Shown here in pieces: positions 1-7,699 of a stretch of DNA of 64,000 nt. The DNA is from JAVBNA01 sp031551875 (GTDB taxonomy: Bacteria; Bacillota; Clostridia; Oscillospirales; Acutalibacteraceae), in NCBI GenBank assembly GCA_031551875.1, contig JAVBNA010000014.1:1-64000 (forward strand), written 5' to 3'. Made by a program: the position numbers and the translations under genes. Below the pieces are notes generated by a model. The model worked only from the letters and a program-made list of their open reading frames with translations, ran no database searches and was not told the origin of the DNA. Position 1 is the stretch's first letter. Every line of letters starts with the position of its first letter.

Positions 1-2
1 TG

Positions 3-32
3 TTGCATTTTGGGCATCTGAATTGGTATACT
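3..32 (+). promoter_or_regulatory. Promoter of the ECF transporter operon
   Basis: TTGCAT at 3-8 and TATACT at 27-32 are separated by 18 bp. TGG directly before TATACT makes an extended -10. Transcription would start near 39, just before the hairpin at 41-114. Confidence 0.55.
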
Positions 33-40
33 TTCTGCAT

Positions 41-114
41 GAGAACTCCTCTTTCTTTTGGGAGGTACGCGTTTTGTAGCAGAAACATTGTACCACTAAG
101 GATGAGGGGTTCTC
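41..114 (+). ncRNA. Structured 5' leader, possible riboswitch of unassigned class
   Basis: An 11-bp closing stem (41-51 with 104-114, one G-U pair) encloses a second 5-bp stem (64-68 with 90-94) that closes a 21-nt loop. The inner and outer stems are joined by asymmetric internal strands of 12 and 9 nt. The element starts at the predicted transcription start and ends about 50 nt before the first gene. No U-run follows, so it is not an obvious terminator. I looked for cobalamin, TPP, THF, purine and fluoride signatures and found none. A regulatory role is inferred from position only. Confidence 0.4.
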
Positions 115-165
115 AACTTTCATTTAACTTTACAATACGAAGCTCAAATAAAGGAGGAAGAAAAT

Positions 166-894
166 ATGAAACGATATAGAATTTGGATGGCCGCGGCGGC
201 GATGGCCGTGAGCCTTCTCGCCGGATGCGCCTCTTCCGGGCGCGCCCCGGTTTCTTCGGAGACTTTGTACAGCTCTCAACTGCAATCCGGCGCGTCCGGG
301 GAAGTCTCTGTTGCCGGTGTCAGTTCGGAGACCGTCAGCACGGAAATGTCCTCCGCGGCGTCCTCGGTCAAAGCAACACAGAGCGGATCCTCATATAAAG
401 CCATCCCAAAAGGGACGAAAAAACCGGTGTCCTCCCGGGACACAGAGAAGCCCAAGCCGTCCTCCTCGAAAAGCCCCTCCTCCACCCCCTCCGGGGCAGC
501 CTCCTCGAAAAGCCCTGAGTCGGCGGAGCCGACGGGTATTACGGTCACCCTGTCGGTGGACTGTAAAACCGCCGTGGCGCAGGGCAACGAAACCGCCCTT
601 GCCATCGCGGGGGACGGCGTCATGCTGTCGGGCAGAAAGATCACGCTGGACAAGGGCGCCAGCGCGTACGACGCCCTGAAAAAGAGCGGCCTCGTGGTGG
701 GCGCGCGGTCGTCCGCCCTGGGGCAGTATGTCTATTCGATCAGCTCGCTCAGGGAGAAGGCGTGCGGCGCGAAAAGCGGCTGGCTGTACAGCGTCAACGG
801 GACGTTTCCCAGTGATAGCTGCGGCAAATGTACACTGAAAGACGGCGACGTCGTCCGCTTCCAGTATACCTGTGACGACGGAAAGGACTTGTAG
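166..894 (+). CDS. DUF4430 (transcobalamin-like) lipoprotein
   Basis: Exported lipoprotein of 242 residues. The signal peptide ends in the lipobox LAGC with Cys21 as the lipidation site. A Ser/Pro/Lys-rich spacer (about 25-125) precedes a C-terminal DUF4430 domain (about 130-242), the fold found in the beta domain of transcobalamin and intrinsic factor. The start follows AAAGGAGGAAG. It is the first gene of an operon with EcfT, EcfA and an S component, only 3 nt upstream of ecfT. A role as surface capture protein for a corrinoid is inferred from the fold and the operon; other ligands are possible. Confidence 0.75.
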   Translation: MKRYRIWMAAAAMAVSLLAGCASSGRAPVSSETLYSSQLQSGASGEVSVAGVSSETVSTEMSSAASSVKATQSGSSYKAIPKGTKKPVSSRDTEKPKPSSSKSPSSTPSGAASSKSPESAEPTGITVTLSVDCKTAVAQGNETALAIAGDGVMLSGRKITLDKGASAYDALKKSGLVVGARSSALGQYVYSISSLREKACGAKSGWLYSVNGTFPSDSCGKCTLKDGDVVRFQYTCDDGKDL

Positions 895-897
895 CCG

Positions 898-1770
898 ATG
901 CGGAGCAATGTTTTTTCTCAGGCGCATCCCGCCGTGCTGTTCCTCTATTTTGCCGGCGTGCTGGGGCTGACCATGTCGTCGCTGCACCCGGTGCTGGTCG
1001 CCATTTCCTTTGCGGCGGGCAGCGTCACCCTGCTGTCCCTGAAGGGCGCGGCGGCTTTGTTCAAAAGGCTTCCGGGCTACCTGATCATGCTGTTGGTGCT
1101 CACGGCCGCCAACGCGCTGCTGAGCGGCATGGGGCTAAGCGTGCTGTTTTATGCGGGCGGAACCCCGGTCACAAAGGAGGCGGCTTTATACGGGCTGTGC
1201 TCCGGGGGGATGCTGGTCAGCGTGATCGTCTGGTTTTCCTGCTATCAGGAAATGATGACGGGCGGCAAGTTTCTCATCCTGTTTGGCAGGATCGCGCCCA
1301 CCCTGTCCATGATGGTGAGCATGATTTTCCGATACATCCCCGAAACGCTCCGCAAGGGGCGGGAGATTGACACGGCGCAGCGCGCCCTGATCGGAAATGA
1401 GACGCTCAGCCGGCGCCGGAAAACCGCGTCGGGGATCCGTCTTGCGTCCGTACTCATGAGCTGGAGCATGGAAAACTCCATTGAAACGGCGCAGTCCATG
1501 CGCGCGCGGGGGTATGCCGGGGGCAGACCGCGCAGCCGGTATACCCATGAGCGCTTTACGCGGTACGACGGGGCGCTGTGCGGGATTCTCCTGTGCCTGC
1601 TCGCTGCTTTGGGCGTCCTCTTGCAAAGCCCGGACAGCCGGTTCGCGTTTTATCCGGTTCTGACCCCGGCCGCCCTCTCGCCGTGGACGGTGCTTTTCTA
1701 CAGCGTGTATCTGCTGTGCCCGCTTGTGCTGGAAGGGAGGGAGAGACTTCTATGTCTGCGGTTGAACTGA
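898..1770 (+). CDS. ecfT: Energy-coupling factor transporter transmembrane protein EcfT
   Basis: A 290-residue membrane protein of the EcfT (CbiQ) family, the scaffold that links ATPases and S component in ECF vitamin importers. Several hydrophobic segments (about 12-50, 60-82, 98-115, 220-245, 260-280) are visible. The coupling-helix signature MRARGYAGG at residues 201-209 contains the Ala-Arg-Gly motif that contacts the ATPases. It lies 3 nt after the DUF4430 lipoprotein and overlaps the ATPase gene by 19 nt, which suggests translational coupling. The gene order lipoprotein-T-A-S is that of a dedicated (group I) ECF module. Confidence 0.88.
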   Translation: MRSNVFSQAHPAVLFLYFAGVLGLTMSSLHPVLVAISFAAGSVTLLSLKGAAALFKRLPGYLIMLLVLTAANALLSGMGLSVLFYAGGTPVTKEAALYGLCSGGMLVSVIVWFSCYQEMMTGGKFLILFGRIAPTLSMMVSMIFRYIPETLRKGREIDTAQRALIGNETLSRRRKTASGIRLASVLMSWSMENSIETAQSMRARGYAGGRPRSRYTHERFTRYDGALCGILLCLLAALGVLLQSPDSRFAFYPVLTPAALSPWTVLFYSVYLLCPLVLEGRERLLCLRLN

Positions 1771-3335
1771 TCAACTTTTCGTTTTCCTACCCCGGAACGC
1801 ACACCCCGGTGCTGTCCGATGTGACGCTGCGGGTGATGCCCGGAGAGTTTGTCCTGCTCTGCGGGGAGACCGGGAGCGGGAAAACGACGCTGCTGCGCAG
1901 CATGAAGCCGGAGATTGCGCCGGTCGGCCGCGCAACGGGGGAGATCCGCCTCTTTTCACAGCCCGCGGACAAGCGCAAAACCGCCTCCGAGGTGGGCTTT
2001 GTTTCGCAGAATCCCGACAACCAGCTCGTGCTGGACACCGTGCGGAGCGAGCTCGCCTTCGGTCTGGAAAATCTGAACACGCCCCCCGCCGTAATTCGCA
2101 GGAAAATGGCAGAGATTGTCAGCTTTTTCGGCATGGAGGCTCTGCTTGAGCGCGGGACGCACACCCTGTCGGGCGGGCAGAAGCAGCTGCTCAACCTGGC
2201 GGCCGTAATGGTCATGCAGCCGGCGGTGCTTCTCCTCGACGAACCGGCGGCACAGCTCGATCCGGTCGCCGCCAAGTCCTTTTTCGCCATGCTCCAGCGC
2301 ATCAGCGACGAGCTGGGCACAACAATCATCCTGTCCGAGCACCGTCTGGAGGAGCCTCTCTCACTGGCAAGCCGGGTGGTGTTTTTGGAGCGCGGCGGCG
2401 TGACCTGCTACCGTCCGCCGGAGTTTGCGGCGTGGCTGCACAACGCCGGGCATCCCTTTGCCGCCGCCTTGCCCGCGCCTGCCCGGGCCGCGCTCCGGAT
2501 GGGGGCTTCGGAGCATTGCCCGCTGAACGTCAAAAGCGGGCGAGCCTGGCTTGCGTCCCAAAAGGCACAGTTCAAGGCCAAGCGCCCGCAGCAACCGGTG
2601 TCCGAAACCGAGCCGGTTCTGGAGGGGAAAGGCCTGTGGTATCGATATGGGACAAAGGAGAATTTTGTCGTCAGGGATACAAATTTGTCGGTTAATCGCG
2701 GGGAAATCCACGCCCTGCTGGGCGGAAACGGGAGCGGGAAAACCACGCTTTTGCATTTGCTGTGCGGGGTGTATCAGCCAAACCGGGGGAGGGTCAGGAG
2801 GAAAGACGGCCTGCGGTGCGGGCTGCTGTCCCAGAACCCCGACGCGCTGTTCACCCGGGACACGGTGTATGAGGAGCTGTGTGAGTGGCGGGGGCATGCG
2901 GGCTACAGCGAGCGGGAGGTCGACGAGATGCTGGCGTTTTTGCGGCTGTCTCCGCTGCGCGAACGGCATCCGTACGATCTGAGCGGCGGCGAAAAGCAGA
3001 GGGCGGCGCTGGCCAAGCTGCTGCTGCTGTCGCCCGACATCCTGCTGCTCGACGAGCCCACCAAGGGGATCGACGCAGCGGGACGGAGGGAGCTGTGCGG
3101 GATCCTGTCCAGTCTCAAGGCGGAGGGAAAGACGATTTTCCTCGTGACGCACAACGCCGAGTTTGCCGCCGAGGCCGCCGACCGCTGCTCCATGCTTTTT
3201 GACGGCGGCATTGTCTGCACCGAGGAGGCGCGCGCCTTTTTCACGGCCAACCTGTTTTATACGACCGAAACCAACCGCATGACAAGGGGGCTTGTCGAGG
3301 GCTGCGTGCTCGAGGAGGATTTGGATTATGCGTAG
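1752..3335 (+). CDS. ECF transporter ATPase, two ABC domains in one chain
   Basis: A 527-residue protein with two complete ABC ATPase domains, equivalent to EcfA and EcfA' fused. Domain 1 has Walker A GETGSGKTT (38-46), signature LSGGQ (139-143) and Walker B LLLDEP (160-165). Domain 2 has GGNGSGKTT (324-332) and LSGGE (410-414) followed by LLLDEP. A linker of about 50 residues (245-290) joins them. The ATG at 1752 is chosen because the product then begins directly with the first ABC strand and a GGAAGGGAGGGAG Shine-Dalgarno lies just upstream; a longer reading frame exists but has no such support. It powers the adjacent T and S components. Confidence 0.88.
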   Translation: MSAVELINFSFSYPGTHTPVLSDVTLRVMPGEFVLLCGETGSGKTTLLRSMKPEIAPVGRATGEIRLFSQPADKRKTASEVGFVSQNPDNQLVLDTVRSELAFGLENLNTPPAVIRRKMAEIVSFFGMEALLERGTHTLSGGQKQLLNLAAVMVMQPAVLLLDEPAAQLDPVAAKSFFAMLQRISDELGTTIILSEHRLEEPLSLASRVVFLERGGVTCYRPPEFAAWLHNAGHPFAAALPAPARAALRMGASEHCPLNVKSGRAWLASQKAQFKAKRPQQPVSETEPVLEGKGLWYRYGTKENFVVRDTNLSVNRGEIHALLGGNGSGKTTLLHLLCGVYQPNRGRVRRKDGLRCGLLSQNPDALFTRDTVYEELCEWRGHAGYSEREVDEMLAFLRLSPLRERHPYDLSGGEKQRAALAKLLLLSPDILLLDEPTKGIDAAGRRELCGILSSLKAEGKTIFLVTHNAEFAAEAADRCSMLFDGGIVCTEEARAFFTANLFYTTETNRMTRGLVEGCVLEEDLDYA

Positions 3336-4008
3336 GCTGCTTCAAGCGTCCGAGGTGCTCGCGCTGGGGATGCTCCCGGTCATTCTGGCCGTGTGCGCCC
3401 TGTGCGGGGCAGAGCAGACGGCGCTACTTACGATGCTGGCCGCCTGCGTGTCGGTTGTCCCCTTTTTCCTGCGCTTTGAAAGGCAGAAGCCCCGTCCCCG
3501 CGACATCATGCCCCTCGTCGTGCTGGCGGCCATCGCCGCCGCGGGGCGCATCCTCTTCGCGCCCTTTCCGAATTTTAAGCCGGTCACCGCCATCGTGATC
3601 ATCGGCGGCGTGTGCTTCGGCCCGCAGGCGGGGTTTCTGACTGGCGCGCTGGCGGCGCTCTCCTCCAACATGTATTTCGGGCAGGGGCCGTGGACACCCT
3701 GGCAGATGTACGCCTGGGGGCTGATCGGCTTTCTCGCCGGGCTGCTGGGCCGGCGGGAGGTCACGGGGAAGCCGCTTGTCATTTATATTTTCGGCTTCCT
3801 GTCCGCCTTTCTGTACAGCGCGGTGATGGATTCCTGGACGGTCATCGGCTTTGTCGCGCCGGTCACCTGGGAGGCGATTGTGACCGGCTACGCCGCCGGG
3901 CTTCCCTTTACGCTTTCTCACGGCATCGCGACGGTCGTGTTCCTGCTGCCGACCTATACGGTGTGGCGACGCAAAATACGGCGGGTTCAGATGAAATACG
4001 GGATATAA
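3328..4008 (+). CDS. ECF transporter S component, probably corrinoid (CbrT-like)
   Basis: A 226-residue integral membrane protein, mostly hydrophobic, with about six helices, matching the substrate-binding S component of ECF importers. The start ATG overlaps the ATPase stop by 8 nt (ATGCGTAG) and is preceded by GAGGAGGAT. The central Gly-rich, Phe-Gly-Pro segment and the conserved tract around WTPWQMYAWG resemble the CbrT-type cobalamin S components as I remember them. The substrate is an inference, supported by the transcobalamin-like lipoprotein in the same operon; cobalamin or a precursor is most likely. Confidence 0.72.
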   Translation: MRRLLQASEVLALGMLPVILAVCALCGAEQTALLTMLAACVSVVPFFLRFERQKPRPRDIMPLVVLAAIAAAGRILFAPFPNFKPVTAIVIIGGVCFGPQAGFLTGALAALSSNMYFGQGPWTPWQMYAWGLIGFLAGLLGRREVTGKPLVIYIFGFLSAFLYSAVMDSWTVIGFVAPVTWEAIVTGYAAGLPFTLSHGIATVVFLLPTYTVWRRKIRRVQMKYGI

Positions 4009-4010
4009 TA

Positions 4011-4048
4011 AGCAGGAAGCCCGGAGCAAATGCTCCGGGCTTCCTGCT
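4011..4048. terminator. Bidirectional terminator after the ECF operon
   Basis: A perfect 18-bp inverted repeat (4011-4028 with 4031-4048) with a 2-nt loop lies between the convergent S-component and GNAT genes. The T-rich tract TTATTTTT follows on the plus strand. Confidence 0.8.
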
Positions 4049-4053
4049 GCGGC

Positions 4054-4548
4054 TTATTTTTCGGGTGTCAGCGTCATCACAAAGTCATCCATTGCAAAAC
4101 CCTGTCCGATGTCGAGGTAGACCTTGTCGGTGATCACGAAGCCCATCCTTTTGTAGGCCTCAATGGAGCCGTTGTTTTCCTTATAGACGGTCAGGTAGAC
4201 CGATTGCAGGGCGGGAAAGTCGCCCATGGCCCGTTCGAGCAGCGCTTTGGAAAACCCCTTTTTGCGGTGGCGGGCGGCGACGTAGAGCTTGCTCAAAAAA
4301 AGGGCGCTTTTGTCGTCCTGCCACTGCACCCCGCAGTAGCCCGCGTCCTCGCCGTCACAGCGGACGATATAGTAGGCATATCCGCCGGTTTCCATCTGCT
4401 CGGTGATGCCCTCCGTGCTCTGGATGGTGCCAAGCATATAGTTGACCTGCCCGGCGCCGATCAGAGGCGTGTAGTGCTCGGTCCAGATCTCCTTTGCCAG
4501 CGCGGCAATCCGCCCGGCGTCTTTGGGCAACGCTTTTTCGATGGTCAT
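4054..4548 (-). CDS. GNAT family N-acetyltransferase
   Basis: A 164-residue acetyltransferase of the Gcn5-related fold, expected to move an acetyl group from acetyl-CoA to an unidentified amine. The acetyl-CoA loop is recognisable as ARHRKKGFSKALLE, and the C-terminal part has the usual Tyr-Lys-x-x-Gly-Phe element (AYKRMGFV). The ATG at 4548 is chosen because GGAGGG sits at the right distance; a longer frame upstream would run through the terminator of no clear use. It stands alone between two terminators, so its context gives no hint of the substrate. Confidence 0.75.
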   Translation of the reverse strand: MTIEKALPKDAGRIAALAKEIWTEHYTPLIGAGQVNYMLGTIQSTEGITEQMETGGYAYYIVRCDGEDAGYCGVQWQDDKSALFLSKLYVAARHRKKGFSKALLERAMGDFPALQSVYLTVYKENNGSIEAYKRMGFVITDKVYLDIGQGFAMDDFVMTLTPEK

Positions 4549-4569
4549 AAAGAGGATCCCTCCGCTTCG

Positions 4570-4600
4570 AAAAAATGCGGGGCGAAAGCCCCGCACTTTT
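4570..4600 (-). terminator. Terminator of the YerB-like gene
   Basis: An 8-bp GC-rich stem (4576-4583 with 4588-4595), GAAA/TTTC loop, is followed on the minus strand by TTTTTT. Confidence 0.8.
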
Positions 4601-4609
4601 TACTGTATT

Positions 4610-5731
4610 TTATTGGCTCGACGTGCTCCCGTCCGCAGCAGCTCCGGTATATTTCACCTTGTCCGTCCGGGTGTTCTTGACCAGGCAGATCATGGATTTT
4701 CCCGCATTGACCGCCATGGGCTGCCCGTTTTCATCGGTAAACGTAAAGGAGTCGGTATAATTTTTGCCCTTTTGCCACTTGATGGGCTGAATCGCGCCGT
4801 TTGACGCATAGAAGCCCGTGCCGCCGCCGTCGAAGGAGAAGGTCAGATGCTGCTTGTCCTCCATACCGCTGGGCAGGAAGAGCACAAACACGTTGGTGAA
4901 AACCAATGGCTTGCCGGATGCCTCATCGATATGCTCCTTGGAAAACTCCGACTTTGCGTAGGTTTTGGCGGTTTTATCATAGGAGAACACCGACGTCGCA
5001 TAGCTTGAGAAGGGCACCGTCAGCGTGTCGCAGGGCGCACCCACCGCCTGGGGCATGTCGGGGTCACGGAAGGTCAGAAAGGTCTTGTTCCTGCGCTCAT
5101 CGGTCACGGTGTCACGCATTTTTTTGCTAGAAATGAACTTCTGAAGGAGCTCCTTCGAGGTGTAGCTCGAATGCTCAAGCCCCTTCTGCGCTCTTTTTTC
5201 AGCGTCGCGGTAAACGGCCGAACCGTGGACAACCCCGTTGATATAGTCCATGACCTTTTGATTGGACAGAAGATTCTTGGTTGTGCTGCTCCAGCCGTGC
5301 CCGACGTAGATCGCGTCGTGCCCGCCCGCCAGATTGAGAAAATAGGGGCGGCAGCTGCGCACCGAGCCAAGCTTTTCGGGCAGACGGTCGTCGCTTGCAA
5401 ACACCGCCATCATGCGCGTGATGCCGCCCTCGACCTCGATTTCATACATGACGTCGGCGCTTCCAATCCCGCACTGAGGCCAGGCCTTTTTGATGTTGTT
5501 GATCATGACGGCGATCGGGCGTTTTCCGACGCTCGTGTCGAGAATGTCATGCTCGCCGGTCAGGGGGTTGAGGGGCTGATCCTTGGTGATGGGAATGCTG
5601 ACAACAGAGGAAACGACGAAGGAGGACGCCTCGTCCTTCTCCTCCTCCTGCTTTTTACAGCCGCCCAGTGTTCCGAGCAGCAGCGTGAGAATCAGAGAAA
5701 TACAGAGCATGCGTTTGCACATTGTATTCAT
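4610..5731 (-). CDS. DUF3048 (YerB-like) lipoprotein
   Basis: A 373-residue exported lipoprotein. The signal peptide ends in LGGC, with Cys25 as the lipidation site when the ATG at 5731 is used; GGAGAGGTG precedes that start. The body matches the DUF3048 family (Bacillus YerB): an N-terminal part with PIAVMINN and a C-terminal part with the tract around GGGTGFYASNG. The biochemical role of the family is unknown; a surface or cell-wall function is usual. It follows the DEAD-box gene by 66 nt on the same strand and has its own terminator. Confidence 0.8.
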   Translation of the reverse strand: MNTMCKRMLCISLILTLLLGTLGGCKKQEEEKDEASSFVVSSVVSIPITKDQPLNPLTGEHDILDTSVGKRPIAVMINNIKKAWPQCGIGSADVMYEIEVEGGITRMMAVFASDDRLPEKLGSVRSCRPYFLNLAGGHDAIYVGHGWSSTTKNLLSNQKVMDYINGVVHGSAVYRDAEKRAQKGLEHSSYTSKELLQKFISSKKMRDTVTDERRNKTFLTFRDPDMPQAVGAPCDTLTVPFSSYATSVFSYDKTAKTYAKSEFSKEHIDEASGKPLVFTNVFVLFLPSGMEDKQHLTFSFDGGGTGFYASNGAIQPIKWQKGKNYTDSFTFTDENGQPMAVNAGKSMICLVKNTRTDKVKYTGAAADGSTSSQ

Positions 5732-5748
5732 CGGTTTCACCTCTCCAT

Positions 5749-5762
5749 CAGGCATATGCCTG
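5749..5762. promoter_or_regulatory. 14-bp perfect palindrome between helicase and YerB-like gene
   Basis: CAGGCATATGCCTG is its own reverse complement and lies 18 nt upstream of the YerB-like start codon on the minus strand. It could be an operator, or chance. Confidence 0.25.
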
Positions 5763-5797
5763 TCCGTGACGTGTGTGTTCTTGTGGGGGGCACTTGA

Positions 5798-7477
5798 CTA
5801 TTTGAGTCGTCTGGTCTGGGTTTTCCGGCCCATGATTTTGGTGTCTTTCATCGATTCGAGCACCAGTCCGATGTGCTCGCTGGGCACACTGACGATGGTG
5901 TGATCGTCGCCGATTTCGATACGTCCGAAGGCCTTGCCCGGAAGCCCGGTTTCACCGGCGACCGCGCCCAGGATGTGGTTGGCGCTCACCCGCGCCTCCC
6001 GTCCGATGTTGATGCGCACCTTGGACATGCCCGCGTCCTCGGGACGTCCCCCTGTCACCCGGCGGGGGGCAACAGGACGCCGGTCGTTCCGGCGGGCCGG
6101 GGGATTGTCGCGCGCCGTGCGCAGCTTCCCCGATTCGGCGCGGAAAAGGGCGTCATCCTTTTTGTCGGCAATCAGGCCTCCGCCGTCTTTGGTGACCAGC
6201 ATATGAATCAGCGCGGCGGAAATATCGGTGGTGGCATAGTCCTCCATCAGCCCGTCGAGAATGGGGTTATACTGCTCCAGTCCCCCTGCCTCGATCACAC
6301 CCTTGACCTCGTCCATAAAGGTGCGGGTACGGGTTTCCATGACCTCGCTGCTGGAGGGCACCGCCCGGTGCTGGATTTTGGAGCGGGTAAAGCGCTCAAT
6401 GCTCTGCAGCTCAAAAATCTGCCGCCGCCCGCACACAAAGGTGAAGGAACGGCCCTCCTTGCCCGCACGCCCTGTACGGCCGATGCGGTGGACGTAGTAT
6501 TCCACGTCCTGGGGGATGTCATAGTTAAATACAGCCTCGATGTTGTCCACGTCGATGCCGCGCGCCGCGACGTCGGTGGCCACCAGCACGTCGCACCGTC
6601 CCGTCTTAAAGGAATTCATCACGCGGGTGCGCTCGTTTTGCTTCATGTCGCCGTGCAGCCCCTCGGCGGAATAGCCGCGGGTTTGCAGCTCCTCCACCAG
6701 CTCGTCCACCTGCTTCTTGGTGTTGCAGAACACCATCGAAAGGCCGGGGTTGTACACGTCAAGCAGACGGCTGAGCACCTCTGGCTTTTTGCCGTAGGGC
6801 ACCTCATAATAGAGCTGCTCAATGCTGGGCACGGTCAGCTGTTCGGGCGTGACGCGCACAAGCTCGGGGTTTTTCTGATATTTCTTTGTAATTTGCATAA
6901 TTTCCCGGGACATGGTCGCCGAGAAGAGAATGGTCTGGCGCTCTTCGGGAACGTCCTGTAATATGGTCTCGATGTCCTCGCGGAAGCCCATGCTGAGCAT
7001 TTCGTCCGCCTCGTCGAGGATGATCATGCGCAGGCGATCGAGCTTGAGTGTACCGCGGCGCATGTGATCCATCACACGGCCGGGCGTGCCCACCACGATC
7101 TGCGCGCCCTGTCTGAGGGCGGCAAACTGCCGGTCAATCTGCTGTCCGCCGTAGATGGGGACGGCGCGCACATAGGGCTTGTGTTTGGTGAACTTCTTGA
7201 TCTCGTCGCATGCCTGCACCGCAAGCTCGCGCGTCGGGCACAGGATCAGCGTCTGTATGCTGCGACCGAGCTTTGGATCCACCTTCTCGATCGCGGGGAG
7301 GCTGAAAGCGGCGGTTTTGCCCGTGCCGGTCTGGGAATGGCCGATGACGTCGCTGCCCGCCATGATGAGCGGAATGGCGCGCGCCTGGATGGAAGTGGCC
7401 TCTTCAAAGCCCATGTCCTCCACGGCCTTCAGAACCTCCTCCGAGAGGTTCATTTGGGAAAACTGGATGTTTTGCAT
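5798..7477 (-). CDS. DEAD-box ATP-dependent RNA helicase (CsdA/DeaD type)
   Basis: A 559-residue RNA helicase for RNA duplex unwinding in ribosome assembly, mRNA decay or cold adaptation. Visible motifs: Q motif near 20-35, Walker A SQTGTGKT (48-55), DEAD (155-158), SAT (186-188) and HRIGRTGRAG in the second RecA domain. A C-terminal DbpA-type RNA-binding domain (about 485-552) contains GREARVSANHILGAVAGE, and a basic tail follows. The ATG at 7477 is preceded by AAGAAGG; an upstream in-frame extension of 60 residues lacks family similarity. It sits four genes from pnp, a frequent degradosome partner of such helicases. Confidence 0.92.
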   Translation of the reverse strand: MQNIQFSQMNLSEEVLKAVEDMGFEEATSIQARAIPLIMAGSDVIGHSQTGTGKTAAFSLPAIEKVDPKLGRSIQTLILCPTRELAVQACDEIKKFTKHKPYVRAVPIYGGQQIDRQFAALRQGAQIVVGTPGRVMDHMRRGTLKLDRLRMIILDEADEMLSMGFREDIETILQDVPEERQTILFSATMSREIMQITKKYQKNPELVRVTPEQLTVPSIEQLYYEVPYGKKPEVLSRLLDVYNPGLSMVFCNTKKQVDELVEELQTRGYSAEGLHGDMKQNERTRVMNSFKTGRCDVLVATDVAARGIDVDNIEAVFNYDIPQDVEYYVHRIGRTGRAGKEGRSFTFVCGRRQIFELQSIERFTRSKIQHRAVPSSSEVMETRTRTFMDEVKGVIEAGGLEQYNPILDGLMEDYATTDISAALIHMLVTKDGGGLIADKKDDALFRAESGKLRTARDNPPARRNDRRPVAPRRVTGGRPEDAGMSKVRINIGREARVSANHILGAVAGETGLPGKAFGRIEIGDDHTIVSVPSEHIGLVLESMKDTKIMGRKTQTRRLK

Positions 7478-7596
7478 GAATGGTTCTGCCTTCTTTTCTA
7501 AAATTTCACAGCGACCAGAACACGCACATCCGGGGAAAGACGGGTGAATCCCTTTATAAAAGGGCGTAAAAATGTTCCGACCACTATAAGATATAT

Positions 7597-7625
7597 ATTT
7601 TATCCCATTTTTGCGCGTCTGTCGA
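7597..7625 (-). promoter_or_regulatory. Promoter of the DEAD-box helicase
   Basis: TCGACA and TAAAAT on the minus strand are spaced by 17 bp. The predicted transcript has a leader of about 110 nt before the ATG at 7477. Confidence 0.5.
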
Positions 7626-7699
7626 CCGTTTTGCCGCAGAAACAGCAATGTACACAAAAAGAGGTTTTGATCATGCAGGGGGTTTGACGTCCACGCCCC

